Numbered from the stretch's first letter, positions 17,427 to 27,096 are shown. The stretch: 45,520 nt of DNA from Planctomycetota bacterium (GCA_026981825.1 JALSID010000376.1:1-45520), one strand, 5' to 3'. Translations and numbers: made by a program. The notes: a model not told the origin generated them from the sequence alone.

Positions 17427-18005
17427 GCCTGCAAACTCCGGCTGTTTCGTGGCTGTACTTGCTGACCTCATGCCCCGATCGGTCCCTCGTGCGCTTTTCC
17501 TCACCTATAGTCTACGCCAGGGGCGCGGGACGGACCCAACCCGGCCCAACACTTAGTCGCTCGCGAGGGCTCGCTGTTCACGCGGCCCGAACCGGGTGGC
17601 GGACCGGACGCCGGGTTGGGACAATCCTACCGGCCGTAGCGCCGCCGGGACTGCTTGGTCCGGTGCCCCAGCCCCACACCAACGCGGCGCAGACCTTACT
17701 CCGGAATGTCGGAACCCGGCAAGCCGACGTGACCGCGGGCAATCCCGAATGCCTGGCCGCCGGCGAGCACATGGCTCCGACAGCGTTGCGCTTGCACCCC
17801 GGTCACGATTCGTCTAGCCCTGTTCGGCCGCCCGGTTTCCTCCTTGCAAGGTGGGAGCGATTCACCTAGGAACAAGAGCGGCAAACTCGTACCATTGCGC
17901 GGCGGCGCTGCCTACCGCGGCTGCGCGGCGTCAGAACAGGGGACCGGTCGGTTGACGCATCAACCTCAGCGGCAGAACGGACACGCAATCGCCGAGTGAG
18001 TTCCG
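17427..18005. other. Divergent intergenic region
   Basis: 579 bases between the leftward VWA/STN gene and the rightward glycosyltransferase. No gene is convincing. Read leftward, a CTATAGG that could serve as a -10 lies at 17505-17511, about 80 bases before the chosen ATG. Nothing else stands out. Confidence 0.35.
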
Positions 18006-19211
18006 ATGTACCGTGTTGCCCACGTTATCCCCACGCTCGTTCGTGGGGGAGCAGAAAAACAGCTCGTTCTCCTTGCCACCGGGCTCCGGGAGGTTTCCTT
18101 CGAGCCCGAGGTGATCGTGCTCACACAGAGCGGCCCGTACGAACGCCAGTTGCGTGAGGCGGGGGTGCCGGTTCACGTGGTGGGCAAACGATCCAAGGTA
18201 GATCCCCTTTCCCTGGGGCGGCTGGTCCGCGTGCTCCGCCGGGGCAATTACGACATCGTCCAAACCTGGCTTTTTGCAGCCAACTGCTACGGCCGCGTCG
18301 CGGCCTGGCGGGCCCGAGTGCGCGCCATCGTGGCTACGGAACGATGTTGCGATTGGTGGAAGAGCCCCGCCCATTTCTGGATGGATCGCCAGCTCGCGCG
18401 GATCACCGCCAAAATCGTGGCGAATTCCAGGGGGGTAGCTGAGTTCTACCGGGAGCAGGTCGGCATACCGGCCGAGAAGATCACCGTGATCCCGAACGCT
18501 GTCGAACTGCCGGAAAACCTTACCTTTGTCGATAGAGCGGCATTACGCAGGTCCCTGGGGCTGCCCCCGGACAGTTTCGTGGTGGGCTTTGTCGGGCGAC
18601 TCTGGCCCCAGAAGCGGGTTTCCGATCTCATCTGGGCCTGCGATATCGTCCGCAACATTCGTCCGGAGATTCGCCTGCTGGTCGTGGGGGAGGGGCCTCT
18701 GCGTGCGGAACTTCAGCAGTACGCTGTCGACGTGGGCATGGGGGAACGCACCGTGTTTACCGGCGAACGAGACGATGTCTGGCAGCTCCTTCAGGCCATG
18801 GACGTGTTCGTCCTACCCAGCGCATTTGAAGGGATGCCCAATGCTCTGATGGAAGCAATGGCTGCCGGTCTGCCCGTCATCTGCACAGATATCCCGGGCA
18901 GCCGCGAACTTATCCAGCATGACTCCACCGGTTTGCTCGTGCCGGTGGGCAATCGTGCCGAGATCGCGCGTGCGATCCGCCGCGTGATGGATGAACCCGA
19001 ATTGCGGAAGACCCTGGGCGAGCGAGGCCGGCGTTTCGTACTCGATCACTACAGCCGAAAGAAGATGATCAGCCAGTATGTCGCCCTCTACCGAAGTCTT
19101 CTGGAAAGCTCCGGCCCGGCCATTGCGGTTCCGGAGCGGTCGGCGCCCGCCGTACGCAAGCTTCGTGGTCGCCAGCCGGCTCCGGGTGCCATCCGCGCAG
19201 CGTTGTTGTAG
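18006..19211 (+). CDS. GT4-family glycosyltransferase (GT-B fold)
   Basis: 401 residues. The N-terminal VAHVIPTLVRGGAEKQLVLL is the GT4 acceptor-side start with the GGAE motif. The donor half has VGFVGRLWPQKRVSDLIWAC, LLVVGEGPLRAELQQYAVDV, FTGERDDVWQLLQAMDVFVL and the nucleotide-sugar loop PSAFEGMPNALMEAMAAGLP with the EX7E glutamates. These enzymes retain anomeric configuration and transfer sugar from a nucleotide-sugar to a lipid carrier, glycan or other acceptor, usually at the inner face of the membrane. The gene precedes an AsnB-type gene by about 590 bases on the same strand; such pairs occur in exopolysaccharide or O-antigen regions. Sugar specificity cannot be read. The last 25 residues are basic and low-complexity. 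Confidence 0.92.
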   Translation: MYRVAHVIPTLVRGGAEKQLVLLATGLREVSFEPEVIVLTQSGPYERQLREAGVPVHVVGKRSKVDPLSLGRLVRVLRRGNYDIVQTWLFAANCYGRVAAWRARVRAIVATERCCDWWKSPAHFWMDRQLARITAKIVANSRGVAEFYREQVGIPAEKITVIPNAVELPENLTFVDRAALRRSLGLPPDSFVVGFVGRLWPQKRVSDLIWACDIVRNIRPEIRLLVVGEGPLRAELQQYAVDVGMGERTVFTGERDDVWQLLQAMDVFVLPSAFEGMPNALMEAMAAGLPVICTDIPGSRELIQHDSTGLLVPVGNRAEIARAIRRVMDEPELRKTLGERGRRFVLDHYSRKKMISQYVALYRSLLESSGPAIAVPERSAPAVRKLRGRQPAPGAIRAALL

Positions 19212-19804
19212 CTGCCTTCTTCTTCGGCTGGTTCGCAAGCCTGACGAGTTGGCTCGCTCTTCGGCGGTGAAGAACGCCACAATGGCTCATCTTGCGTCGC
19301 TGTTGCTCGGCACCGTAGAAGGCCGCTATCCAGGGCCAGGACGTACGGGACCGTCGTAGAGGCGGACCGGTCTGGTTAGGTCGAGGCGCGGTTCAGCACG
19401 AGTCGGCCCGGGGAACCAGTCTTCCAAGATCCCGCAGGGAGACATCCGGATCACCGGGACCGCGGAGAAGGCGCATCCAGGACGGGTCCGCCGCACCGGC
19501 GAGCTTTGCCGCTGCGCGCAGCCAGCAGCGTACGCCGCGAAACTACCGGCTTGCGGGTTCGATCGACTGCCTCGCCATGGGCTGGTTCGTGCAGACGGCG
19601 GGCGGTGTTTCGGGGTGAGTAAGACCGCGTTCCTCCGTTCGCGGCGGCCGGACGATACTCCGGGGAGCGAAGCACGTAGAGTACTGAAGACCACCCCCTG
19701 ACGATGGCGTTCGTCGCTTCCCGGCCCCGGCGAGGCGACCGGGGACCAGCGGTGCTCGTCCGCTATGAGCGGCGATTGTTCCTGGACCTGGTCAAGACCT
19801 GGCA
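19212..19804. other. Long intergenic gap between GT4 and asnB genes
   Basis: 593 bases on the same strand with no recognised gene. Open frames on both strands are rich in Arg, Pro and Ser and look random. No clear terminator or promoter was seen. Confidence 0.35.
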
Positions 19805-21739
19805 ATGTGTGGCATTTGCGGCGTAGTCTGGACTGGCTCCCAGCGGCCGGTGACGGCCGAGATGTTCGCCGACGCCGTGGGAGCTTTGTACCACAGGGGG
19901 CCCGACGACGAGGGCTTCTACGAGCATCCCCACGCTCTGCTGGGTTTTCGCCGGCTCGCGATCATCGATATCGAAAGCGGCCACCAGCCCATGTCCAACG
20001 AGGACGGAACCGTCTGGGTTGTCTTCAATGGGGAGGTCTACAACTTCGCGGAGCTTCGCCGCGATCTCGCCGCGAAAGGACATCGGTTTCGTACGCGTAG
20101 CGACACGGAAGTGATCGTCCACCTGTATGAGGATCTCGAGGAGGAGTGTATCGGCCGGCTCCGTGGCATGTTCGCGCTGGCGATATGGGATGAGCGACGC
20201 CGTAAGCTCGTTCTCGCACGCGACCGCCTCGGGCAAAAGCCCCTGGTCTACTGGCAGGGCAACGGCACCCTGGCGTTCGCCAGCGAGCTGAAGGCGCTGC
20301 GGAGACTCGGCCTGGTCCGTGGTGATGTGAACCCCTTCGCGATCGACGCGTTCCTCACCTACCAGTACATCCCCCACCCGATGACAATCTACACCGACGC
20401 GCACAAATTGCCCCCAGGACATCTTGGCGTCTGGGAGAACGGGCAGTTCTCCATCCGGCCTTACTGGCAACCGCCACTTGGGGAGGAAACGGCGCTGCCG
20501 GAAGCTGAGGCTATCGAGCGGCTGCGGCATCTCCTTACCGAGGCAGTCCAACTGCGATTGATCAGCGACGTCCCCCTGGGGGCTTTTCTATCCGGGGGCG
20601 TTGATTCGACCATTGTGGTCGGTCTTATGCAACAAACCCAAACGCAGCCCACCCAGACGTTCTGCGTGGGGTTTACACGGAGGGAGTTCGACGAACGGCA
20701 TTACGCACGAGCCGTGGCGGAGCATCTTGGTACGGAACACCGTGAGCAGGTCGTCGAACCGGACTGTATGGCGATCTTCCCCCGCCTGGCCTGGTTTTAC
20801 GACGAACCTTTCGGAGACAGCTCAGCGATACCGACGTTTCTCCTGTCGGAGTGGACGCGGCAGCACGTCACCGTTGCACTGACGGGCGATGGCGGGGATG
20901 AGCTGTTCGCCGGTTACCCTCGCTACCGTGCGGTTCGCTTGGGCGGGTGGTTCGATCGACTGCCTGCGGTGGTGCGCTACGTGATCGCCAATCCCCTTTG
21001 GCGACACCTTCCCGTTTCGCCTCGGCAGAAGTCGAAGCTGCGCCGTCTGCGCAAGTTAATGCTGGCTCTCCGCGAGTCGCCCGAGCGGCGCTACCTCCGC
21101 TGGATCGTGATCTTCGATAACGACGCGCGGCATGCGCTCTACTCCGCCGGGTTCCGCCGTGCCCTCGGCGATGCTGACCCTGCCGAGTTCCTCATGGACG
21201 CCTACAGCCGCTGCGCCGGGCGCGACTTCGTTACCCGCACCGGCCTGGTGGACCTTCTCACGTACCTTCCCTGTGACTTGCTCACTAAGGTCGACATCGC
21301 GAGCATGGCGCACAGCCTGGAGTGCCGCAGCCCGTTTCTGGACCATCATGTGGTCGAATTCGCCGTGCGGCTGCCGCTCCGCTACAAGATGCGCCGCCTT
21401 TCGGGCAAGTGGATCCTCAAGCGTGCTTTCGCTCCGTTCTTTCCCCCCTCCGTTCGGCGGCGCCCCAAGATGGGCTTCGGGGTACCGATTGATAGCTGGT
21501 TCCGCGGTCCCCTGGCCCAATTCGTGCGCGACGTGTTGCTCGATCCCGCTTCCCTCTCCAGAGGGTACTTCGACCGGGCTGCCATCGAGACTCTGGTCTC
21601 GGAACATACTTCCGGAGCGTGGGACCACAGCTACCGCCTGTGGTGTCTGGTCATGCTCGAACTCTGGCACAGATTCCACCTGGACAAGCAAGCTGTTCGT
21701 CCACCGGAGACCCCCCTGATCAGAACGCAAGTGCAGTAG
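19805..21739 (+). CDS. asnB: Asparagine synthase (glutamine-hydrolysing), AsnB type
   Basis: 644 residues. After removal of Met the protein begins CGICG, with the nucleophilic Cys of the Ntn glutaminase domain. Other glutaminase residues are in LYHRGPDDEG, LGFRRLAIID, QPMSNEDGT, VFNGEVYNFAELR and RSDTEVIVH. The synthetase half has the ATP-pyrophosphatase loop AFLSGGVDST, then ALTGDGGDELFAGYPRY and CRSPFLDHHVVEFA. It converts aspartate, glutamine and ATP to asparagine, AMP and pyrophosphate. Many bacterial paralogues sit in polysaccharide or exosortase clusters and may amidate sugar acids or other acceptors instead; the neighbouring GT4 gene allows that reading. The ATG lacks a strong Shine-Dalgarno but is fixed by the catalytic Cys. 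Confidence 0.95.
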   Translation: MCGICGVVWTGSQRPVTAEMFADAVGALYHRGPDDEGFYEHPHALLGFRRLAIIDIESGHQPMSNEDGTVWVVFNGEVYNFAELRRDLAAKGHRFRTRSDTEVIVHLYEDLEEECIGRLRGMFALAIWDERRRKLVLARDRLGQKPLVYWQGNGTLAFASELKALRRLGLVRGDVNPFAIDAFLTYQYIPHPMTIYTDAHKLPPGHLGVWENGQFSIRPYWQPPLGEETALPEAEAIERLRHLLTEAVQLRLISDVPLGAFLSGGVDSTIVVGLMQQTQTQPTQTFCVGFTRREFDERHYARAVAEHLGTEHREQVVEPDCMAIFPRLAWFYDEPFGDSSAIPTFLLSEWTRQHVTVALTGDGGDELFAGYPRYRAVRLGGWFDRLPAVVRYVIANPLWRHLPVSPRQKSKLRRLRKLMLALRESPERRYLRWIVIFDNDARHALYSAGFRRALGDADPAEFLMDAYSRCAGRDFVTRTGLVDLLTYLPCDLLTKVDIASMAHSLECRSPFLDHHVVEFAVRLPLRYKMRRLSGKWILKRAFAPFFPPSVRRRPKMGFGVPIDSWFRGPLAQFVRDVLLDPASLSRGYFDRAAIETLVSEHTSGAWDHSYRLWCLVMLELWHRFHLDKQAVRPPETPLIRTQVQ

Positions 21740-22071
21740 CCGCTGAGGAGCGCCGCCCTTGGCCCTGGCGAGCTTGCGAAGAGCACGACCGAGCCCAGCT
21801 CCTGATCACGTCCCTGCCATCCGCAGACGGGGCTAAACCGAAGTGCTTGGCCGCTGGGCGGGAGACCGCTAGCATCCCCCCTGGACGTCCCGCCGGTGTG
21901 GCGCGGTGCAATGCGGAGAACGCTCTTTGGGGGCCGGTGCATGGGGACCAGACTGGCTCGTGGATCCGGGTACTTGCGACCGGCTGCTTGGAGATGCCGG
22001 GCACGACCGTGTAGCCTGCCGCTCATCCTGCTCTGGTGGGAATGGACCTGGTTAGGGCCGGCGGTGCCAGA
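21740..22071. other. Convergent intergenic gap
   Basis: 332 bases between the 3' ends of asnB and the leftward NYN gene. No gene, no T-tract terminator and no conspicuous repeat were found. Confidence 0.35.
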
Positions 22072-22674
22072 TCAGCGTAGCCGCCGCCTACGGCGGTTGC
22101 GGATGCGAAGCCGTGTTCGGCGCGGGCGTCTCGCTTTTGGGTCGGGCTCAGGGACTCTCGCGCGATACTCCGTGAACTCGTGAAGCGCTCGTTCCCTTTC
22201 TTCCGCGGTCACGATGGCCGGTTTTTCGAGTTCCTTCACCTCGTCAGATGTTAGGGCCTTTGAGGCCCTGAGCTCATCGATCCAGTTCCAGAACTCTTCG
22301 CTGGCTTTCACCTCGGCGCCACGCTGCTCCGCCACCGAGCGGATGAAGCTGTCCGAGGTCACGACGACCAGGTCTCGCGGTCCGGTGTCGTCACGGATCA
22401 TCTCGATGATGAGATCGTCGGCATCGGGCCAGTCGAGTGCACGGACAACTTCGATCCCCCTGATCGTTTCTCGCCGCCTCTCCCACAGCGGGGCATCCGC
22501 TTTGGCGTCAAAGACGATCGTGCATCGGGAGAAAAGCGGGAGGCATGTTTCGGACAATTGGTCGATGAGCCGCATGGCTGCGCGCCGAATGTCGGGGGGA
22601 TCCCGGTCCGTTCCGTCGGCGTTTAGCCACGGGGTAGCATGGAGCAGATTGTACCCGTCGATAAGCAGACGCAC
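22072..22674 (-). CDS. NYN-domain (YacP-like) putative RNase
   Basis: 200 residues from a GTG at 22674 with AGGAT just upstream. It starts MRLLIDGYNLLHATPWL, the first strand of the NYN/PIN-like fold with its conserved Asp and Asn. Further acidic positions occur in TIVFDAKADAP, DWPDADDLIIEMI and LVVVTSDSFIRSVAEQRGAE, giving the acidic cluster expected to bind Mg2+ or Mn2+. B. subtilis YacP/Rae1 relatives cleave mRNA on ribosomes. The C-terminal 35 residues (PKARRPRRTRLRIRNRRRRR) are extremely basic and could contact RNA or the ribosome. It lies 191 bases after pyrC on the same strand; a functional tie to pyrimidine synthesis is not evident. Confidence 0.85.
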   Translation of the reverse strand: MRLLIDGYNLLHATPWLNADGTDRDPPDIRRAAMRLIDQLSETCLPLFSRCTIVFDAKADAPLWERRRETIRGIEVVRALDWPDADDLIIEMIRDDTGPRDLVVVTSDSFIRSVAEQRGAEVKASEEFWNWIDELRASKALTSDEVKELEKPAIVTAEERERALHEFTEYRARVPEPDPKARRPRRTRLRIRNRRRRRLR

Positions 22675-22865
22675 GGCTCATCCTGGCAACAGTTTGGAGT
22701 GCGGAACCTGCGACACACTCCAATGTTACGCGCTTCCGTCCAGGGCCGAGTCGGTGTGACTCGCTCGAGCGGGCTAGGCTGCCATGGGGCGAGGCATAGC
22801 CGCCATGGAGGGATGGACCGGGCCATGATGGGGCGAAGGATCCGTCGTCGCGACCAACGCCGTTT

Positions 22866-24194
22866 TCAGAGGGGGGTGGTCAGTTGGCCGGTGTTCGTAC
22901 GGATGGCGTCTGGTCTGAGCGAGTGCTTCAGTTCGCCGGCGACGAACACATGGACGGCGCGTCCCTTGAGAACCCATCCGGCAAACGGGCAGTTTCGGCT
23001 CTTCGAGCGAAAAGCCTCCGGATCCACGGTCCATTCCAGGTCGGGATCGATGATCGTAATGTCCGCTTCTACTCCGGGCCGCAAATGGCCACGGTCGATG
23101 CCCAGGATCTGAGCCGGTCCCACGGTGAAACATTCGATCAGTTTGGGCCAGTCGAGGTAACCAGGTTCAATCAGACTACGCACGCAGACACCCAGCATCG
23201 TCTCCAGTCCGATCATTCCGAACGGAGCGCGATCAAGTTCGAGCTCCTTTCGCGCGGGAGCGTGGGGTGCGTGGTCGCTGGCGATCACATCAATCGTGCC
23301 ATCCACCAGCCCTTCGATCAATGCGTCTACATCGCGGCGGGTTCGCAGAGGGGGGTTGACCTTGTAGACGGAATCGAAAGAGGTGAGAGCTTCGTCGGTG
23401 AGTGCAAGGTGATGGGGGCATACTTCAGCGGTCACGCGGATCCCACGCTTCTTGGCCTGCCGCACGAGTTCCACCGACCCGGCGGTGGAGAGATGCTGAA
23501 GATGGAGCTTGCCTTCGGTGTCTGCTGCGAGCAGAATGTCCCGGGCGACCATGATCTCTTCGGCAACCCTGGGCATGCCGGGTAGCCCAAGTCGCATGGA
23601 GACGATACCTTCGTTCATTACCCCGCCTTGCGTGAGCTCAGGCACCTCCGGGTGGTTCAAAATCGCCCGGTCGAACATGCGGGTGTACTGAAGGGCGCGC
23701 CGCATGATCTCGGCGGAGGCGATCGGTGCACCGTCATCGCTGAACGCGACGGCCCCCCCCTCGACAAGCTGGCCGATTTCGGCGAGTTCTTCTCCGGCGC
23801 GTGCCTTCGTGACCGCCCCCACGGGATAAACCCGCGCCTGACGGGCTCGGCCCGCCTGGAGATAGACGAATTCGGCTGCTTCCCGCGTATCGATGGCGGG
23901 ATTGGTGTTCGGCATACACGCGACGGAAGTGAACCCGCCGGCAATGGCTGCTGCGGCCCCGGTAGCGATCGTCTCACTTTGCTCGTCACCCGGCTCGCGA
24001 AAATGCACGTGCATGTCGATCAGCCCCGGGCAGACGATCAGTCCGGCCGCGACGAGAACCTCATCGGCCGACTCCTGGATCGACGGTGCGATCATGGCCA
24101 CACGGCCGTCGCGAACCAGAAGATCGGCCACGGTGTCCATCCGCTGCGCAGGGTCAATGACGCGACCTTGCTTGATCAGCAGGGAGCGTTGCAC
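22866..24194 (-). CDS. pyrC: Dihydroorotase (class I), PyrC
   Basis: 442 residues from a GTG at 24194 preceded by GGAGAAGAAAC. It catalyses reversible cyclisation of N-carbamoyl-aspartate to dihydroorotate, the third step of de novo pyrimidine synthesis. Markers are the metal-binding PGLIDMHVHFREPGDE, the TSVACMPNTNPAID block, ILNHPEVPEL and HLQHLSTAGSVEL (metal histidines), TAEVCPHHLALTDE, YKVNPPLRTRRDVDALIEGL, IDVIASDHAPHA (catalytic Asp) and the C-terminal GVEADITIIDPDLEWTVDPE. This is the long type I form that often associates with aspartate carbamoyltransferase. pyrB lies 38 bases upstream and pyrR heads the operon. Confidence 0.96.
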   Translation of the reverse strand: MQRSLLIKQGRVIDPAQRMDTVADLLVRDGRVAMIAPSIQESADEVLVAAGLIVCPGLIDMHVHFREPGDEQSETIATGAAAAIAGGFTSVACMPNTNPAIDTREAAEFVYLQAGRARQARVYPVGAVTKARAGEELAEIGQLVEGGAVAFSDDGAPIASAEIMRRALQYTRMFDRAILNHPEVPELTQGGVMNEGIVSMRLGLPGMPRVAEEIMVARDILLAADTEGKLHLQHLSTAGSVELVRQAKKRGIRVTAEVCPHHLALTDEALTSFDSVYKVNPPLRTRRDVDALIEGLVDGTIDVIASDHAPHAPARKELELDRAPFGMIGLETMLGVCVRSLIEPGYLDWPKLIECFTVGPAQILGIDRGHLRPGVEADITIIDPDLEWTVDPEAFRSKSRNCPFAGWVLKGRAVHVFVAGELKHSLRPDAIRTNTGQLTTPL

Positions 24195-24232
24195 GTTTCT
24201 TCTCCAAGCACGGAGCCTTCCTTCGCCGCTGA

Positions 24233-25210
24233 CTAGTGCACCAAAGCGGGGCGCGGCGCTCCACCACTCACAAGGTACAACACCGCCATCCGCACGGCCA
24301 ACCCGTTTGTCACCTGGCGGAGCACCGCCGACTGGGGGCCGTCGGCAACACCGGGGGTCAGTTCGATGCCCCGGTTGATCGGCCCCGGGGCAAGGAGGAG
24401 CACGTCGTCCTTTGCTCGTTTGAGCCGTTCTTCGGTTACCCCATACAGAGCAAAGTACTCCTGGATCGAGGGGAACAAGCCGGCACGCTGTCGTTCAAAC
24501 TGGATGCGGAGCACGTTGAGCACATCGCAGCGGGGGAGGATTTCGTCCAGGGAGTAGGCGATCTCAACACCAAGTTCGGCAATAGAGCGGGGGATCAAGG
24601 TGGGGGGCCCACAGACGATGACGTGAGCACCTAGCTTGGTGAGCGCCCAGATATTGGACCGGGCGACGCGGCTGTGCGCGATGTCACCGATCAATGCCAC
24701 CGTAAGCCCCTCGATCCTTCCCTTGATATCGCGGATCGTGAAAACGTCCAGCAGCGCCTGGGTGGGGTGTTCATGGGCCCCATCGCCGGCATTGACGACC
24801 GAGCAGTTTAACGTGCGGGCCAGCACGTGGGGCGCTCCCGGAGTTTGGTGGCGGACGACCATGATGTCGATCCCCATGGCCTCGATATTGCGCGCCGTGT
24901 CGATGTACGTTTCCCCCTTGGCCATGCTCGATGCGGAAACGGTGAAGTCGATCGTGTCGGCAGACAAACGCTTCGCCGCCAGGCTGAACGATGTCCGCGT
25001 GCGGGTCGAGGGTTCGAAGAACAGGTTCACCACCACCTTCCCCTGGAGCGCGGGCACCTTCTTGCGCGATCGCGCCGAAACCTCTCGAAAACTGGCGGCC
25101 GTGTCGAGAATCGCCTCGATTTCCCAGCGTTCCAGATGCTCGAGATCGAGCAGATGACGGCGGGTCCAGGCTCGCGAAGCCTTCGCCGGCCCTGTCAAAT
25201 CGGTAGCCAT
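24233..25210 (-). CDS. pyrB: Aspartate carbamoyltransferase catalytic subunit, PyrB
   Basis: 325 residues, close to the usual 305-315. It condenses carbamoyl phosphate and aspartate to N-carbamoyl-aspartate, the committed pyrimidine step. The carbamoyl-phosphate site STRTRTSF is present in [20 protein letters not shown]. Further blocks are STSK-like [71 protein letters not shown] and [12 protein letters not shown]. No pyrI-type regulatory subunit is found in the window, as in many non-enteric bacteria, so a trimer or a complex with PyrC is likely. It lies 33 bases after pyrR and 38 before pyrC. Confidence 0.96.
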   Translation of the reverse strand: MATDLTGPAKASRAWTRRHLLDLEHLERWEIEAILDTAASFREVSARSRKKVPALQGKVVVNLFFEPSTRTRTSFSLAAKRLSADTIDFTVSASSMAKGETYIDTARNIEAMGIDIMVVRHQTPGAPHVLARTLNCSVVNAGDGAHEHPTQALLDVFTIRDIKGRIEGLTVALIGDIAHSRVARSNIWALTKLGAHVIVCGPPTLIPRSIAELGVEIAYSLDEILPRCDVLNVLRIQFERQRAGLFPSIQEYFALYGVTEERLKRAKDDVLLLAPGPINRGIELTPGVADGPQSAVLRQVTNGLAVRMAVLYLVSGGAPRPALVH

Positions 25211-25243
25211 GGCATCGCCCCATGCCGCAATGCGCCTTGCCCC

Positions 25244-25795
25244 TTACTTCCGCCGGACAATCGCGTCCTCATCGTCCAGCTCTCGAAGGTGCACCTCGAT
25301 CCGCTCCTCAGGGGCTGCTTCCACCCGCAATGCCACCGCATCGGGTTGGATCGGAAGCTCACGACCACCACGATCGACCAAAACCACCAGCCGAACCGCC
25401 AACGGACGGCCGAGGTCGCTGAGCGCATCGAGAGCTGCACGAACGGTCCGGCCCGTGTGGAGCACATCGTCCACGAGCAGGACGAGCCGGTCGTCGATGG
25501 GAAAGTCGATTTCGGTTCCCTTGAGGATCGGAATACGCGGGCCGCGATCCAGGTCGTCACGATAGAGCGTGATGTCCACCGCGCCCAGGGGCATTTCCCA
25601 TCCCAACTGCGCGCGCCAGATCTCCAGAAGCCGCTTTGCAAGCAGCACACCGCGTGTTCTGATGCCGACGACCACCGTGCGCGCCGGGTCAGAGACCAGA
25701 CGAGCCGTCCTGTCGGCCAGAAAGTCGATCAGCGACTGGAACTCGTGTTCCGGAACCAAGACGACGAGGTTCTTCTGCCGGTTCCCTGCCTCCAC
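25244..25795 (-). CDS. pyrR: PyrR, pyr operon RNA-binding attenuator / uracil phosphoribosyltransferase
   Basis: 183 residues from a GTG at 25795, chosen for its AGGAG seven bases upstream; the frame also contains a TTG at 25825 inside a hairpin. The fold is a type I phosphoribosyltransferase: VVVGIRTRGVLLAKRL near the N-terminus, the PRPP loop LVLLVDDVLHTGRTVRAALD with its DDVxxTGRT signature, and VRLVVLVDRGGRELPIQPDA near the C-terminus. PyrR binds UMP or UTP and the pyr mRNA leader, and most members also make UMP from uracil and PRPP. Its place as the first gene of pyrRBC supports the regulatory role. I did not find the known ARUCCNGNGAGGYU binding loop in the leader, so the RNA target here is open. 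Confidence 0.93.
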   Translation of the reverse strand: MEAGNRQKNLVVLVPEHEFQSLIDFLADRTARLVSDPARTVVVGIRTRGVLLAKRLLEIWRAQLGWEMPLGAVDITLYRDDLDRGPRIPILKGTEIDFPIDDRLVLLVDDVLHTGRTVRAALDALSDLGRPLAVRLVVLVDRGGRELPIQPDAVALRVEAAPEERIEVHLRELDDEDAIVRRK

Positions 25796-25815
25796 GATTC
25801 GTCTCCTGCGGGGGC

Positions 25816-25836
25816 CGTCTTTCAAGCGGACGGCAC
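25816..25836 (-). promoter_or_regulatory. Hairpin just upstream of the pyrR ribosome-binding site
   Basis: In the transcript, GCCGUC and GACGGC pair around a 9-base loop, ending about 8 bases before the AGGAG of pyrR. No U-run follows, so it is not an intrinsic terminator. Its location would suit translational control of pyrR, but the known PyrR-binding consensus is not visible. Confidence 0.3.
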
Positions 25837-26049
25837 ACCGCTACCGAGTCTCGAAAAGCAGAAGTCTACATCCTGGTGCGGAATGCGCTGGCGCGTTTCG
25901 GTTACCTCAGCCAATCTTATGGAACTTCCCATCCTCGCAGGTCGAAGGCGACAGCGATGGGACGGAGATCGTCCCGCCGAGCACCCACAGCCACTCGGGT
26001 TCCCCCGGTCTGACTTCCCAATCGAATTGCTCTCGTCTGCCCGGTCCAC

Positions 26050-27096
26050 TCAGGACCGGCTCACAACCCCGGGCTCTGATGGCGACCCACCCCGGTACTG
26101 ACCCAGGAACAGGTCCCGACCGAGTACAAGGTTCCGCATCTTCCTGTCGGCCACACTGCGTGGCAGCATCCAGAACCCACAGTCCGGGTGGACGTACTTC
26201 AGTCGCTCCTCACCCACAACCTCCACCACCCGTTCGATCCTGCGAGCGACCTCCTCAGGCGTTTCCACCGAGTTGTCTTTGATATCGATCACGCCGATCC
26301 CAAGACGGATCTCCGGGCGGATTTCCCGTACGACATGAAGCTCGTCGTAACCGTGCCGGGCGAACTCCAGCACAAGGTGGTCGCAGTTGAGGCTGTTCAA
26401 AAAGGGAACGAGGCGGTCCCAAGTGCCTTGTTGGATCCTTTGCCCGCCATAATTGCCAAAGCAAAGATGAACCCCTTTCTCCACACCTTCCGGCACAGCC
26501 GCAAGAACGAAGTTAATCGCTTCGCTGGCTAGATCCGCCAGTTCCGGATGGCCCGTCACGTTCGCTTCATCGATCTGAACCACGTCCGGGTGAATGCCCC
26601 GCACCTGGTTGGCCAGCACGTGAGCGATCGCCATCGTAAGCTGCTGACGATCATGGTAGTAGGCATCCATGAGAACCTGAGCGAGCATGAACGGGCTCGT
26701 CACGGTGAACTTCACGGGCTTGTGGGTGAGCCGCCGCACCAGGGCGAAGTCCTCGTTCAGATGCAAGGCCCCCTCACCTACAGGCCCCCGTACGATGCCC
26801 GCCGGCCGGAGCCGGTAGGCGGTCGTCTGCTGACGGCGGTATTCCTCGAGTTCCGTACGGGTCAGCTCGTGGTCAATGCCGCTCATCCGCCGCACGAAGT
26901 ACTCGATCATGCCGTTCGTCTCGGGATGATTGATGTCGAACCGTGCCAGTTCGCCGTCGGTCACGACGTCGATTCCGGCCAGCTCCTGCGTTTTCAAGAC
27001 CACCATAATGGCATCAATCAGCGACTGACGGGTCGGGAAAAGCTTCAGCCACTCGGGCATCGGGTACGAGCCAACTACCGTGGTCAGCAGTGTCAT
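26050..27096 (-). CDS. Short MetE-like zinc methyltransferase (core methionine synthase family)
   Basis: 348 residues from ATG 27096, fixed by AAAGGAGG five bases upstream; the frame extends to 27273 but the extension has no family match. The protein starts TTVVGSYPMPEWLK, the start of the C-terminal catalytic barrel of MetE, and has no MetE N-terminal domain. The zinc ligands are all visible: His and Cys in GVHLCFGNYGG, Glu in DHLVLEFARHGYDE and Cys in VHPDCGFWMLPRS. Relatives transfer a methyl or alkyl group to a thiol, using methyl-folate, methyl-corrinoid or other donors. Full-length MetE is about 750 residues, so this is a core form; donor and thiol substrate cannot be assigned. metF lies nearby on the opposite strand. 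Confidence 0.85.
   Translation of the reverse strand: MTLLTTVVGSYPMPEWLKLFPTRQSLIDAIMVVLKTQELAGIDVVTDGELARFDINHPETNGMIEYFVRRMSGIDHELTRTELEEYRRQQTTAYRLRPAGIVRGPVGEGALHLNEDFALVRRLTHKPVKFTVTSPFMLAQVLMDAYYHDRQQLTMAIAHVLANQVRGIHPDVVQIDEANVTGHPELADLASEAINFVLAAVPEGVEKGVHLCFGNYGGQRIQQGTWDRLVPFLNSLNCDHLVLEFARHGYDELHVVREIRPEIRLGIGVIDIKDNSVETPEEVARRIERVVEVVGEERLKYVHPDCGFWMLPRSVADRKMRNLVLGRDLFLGQYRGGSPSEPGVVSRS

Noticed and set aside
25796..26049. Classical PyrR-binding loop in the pyrR leader
   Set aside because: No ARUCCNGNGAGGYU-like sequence was found on the transcribed strand; only a simple hairpin near the ribosome-binding site remains.
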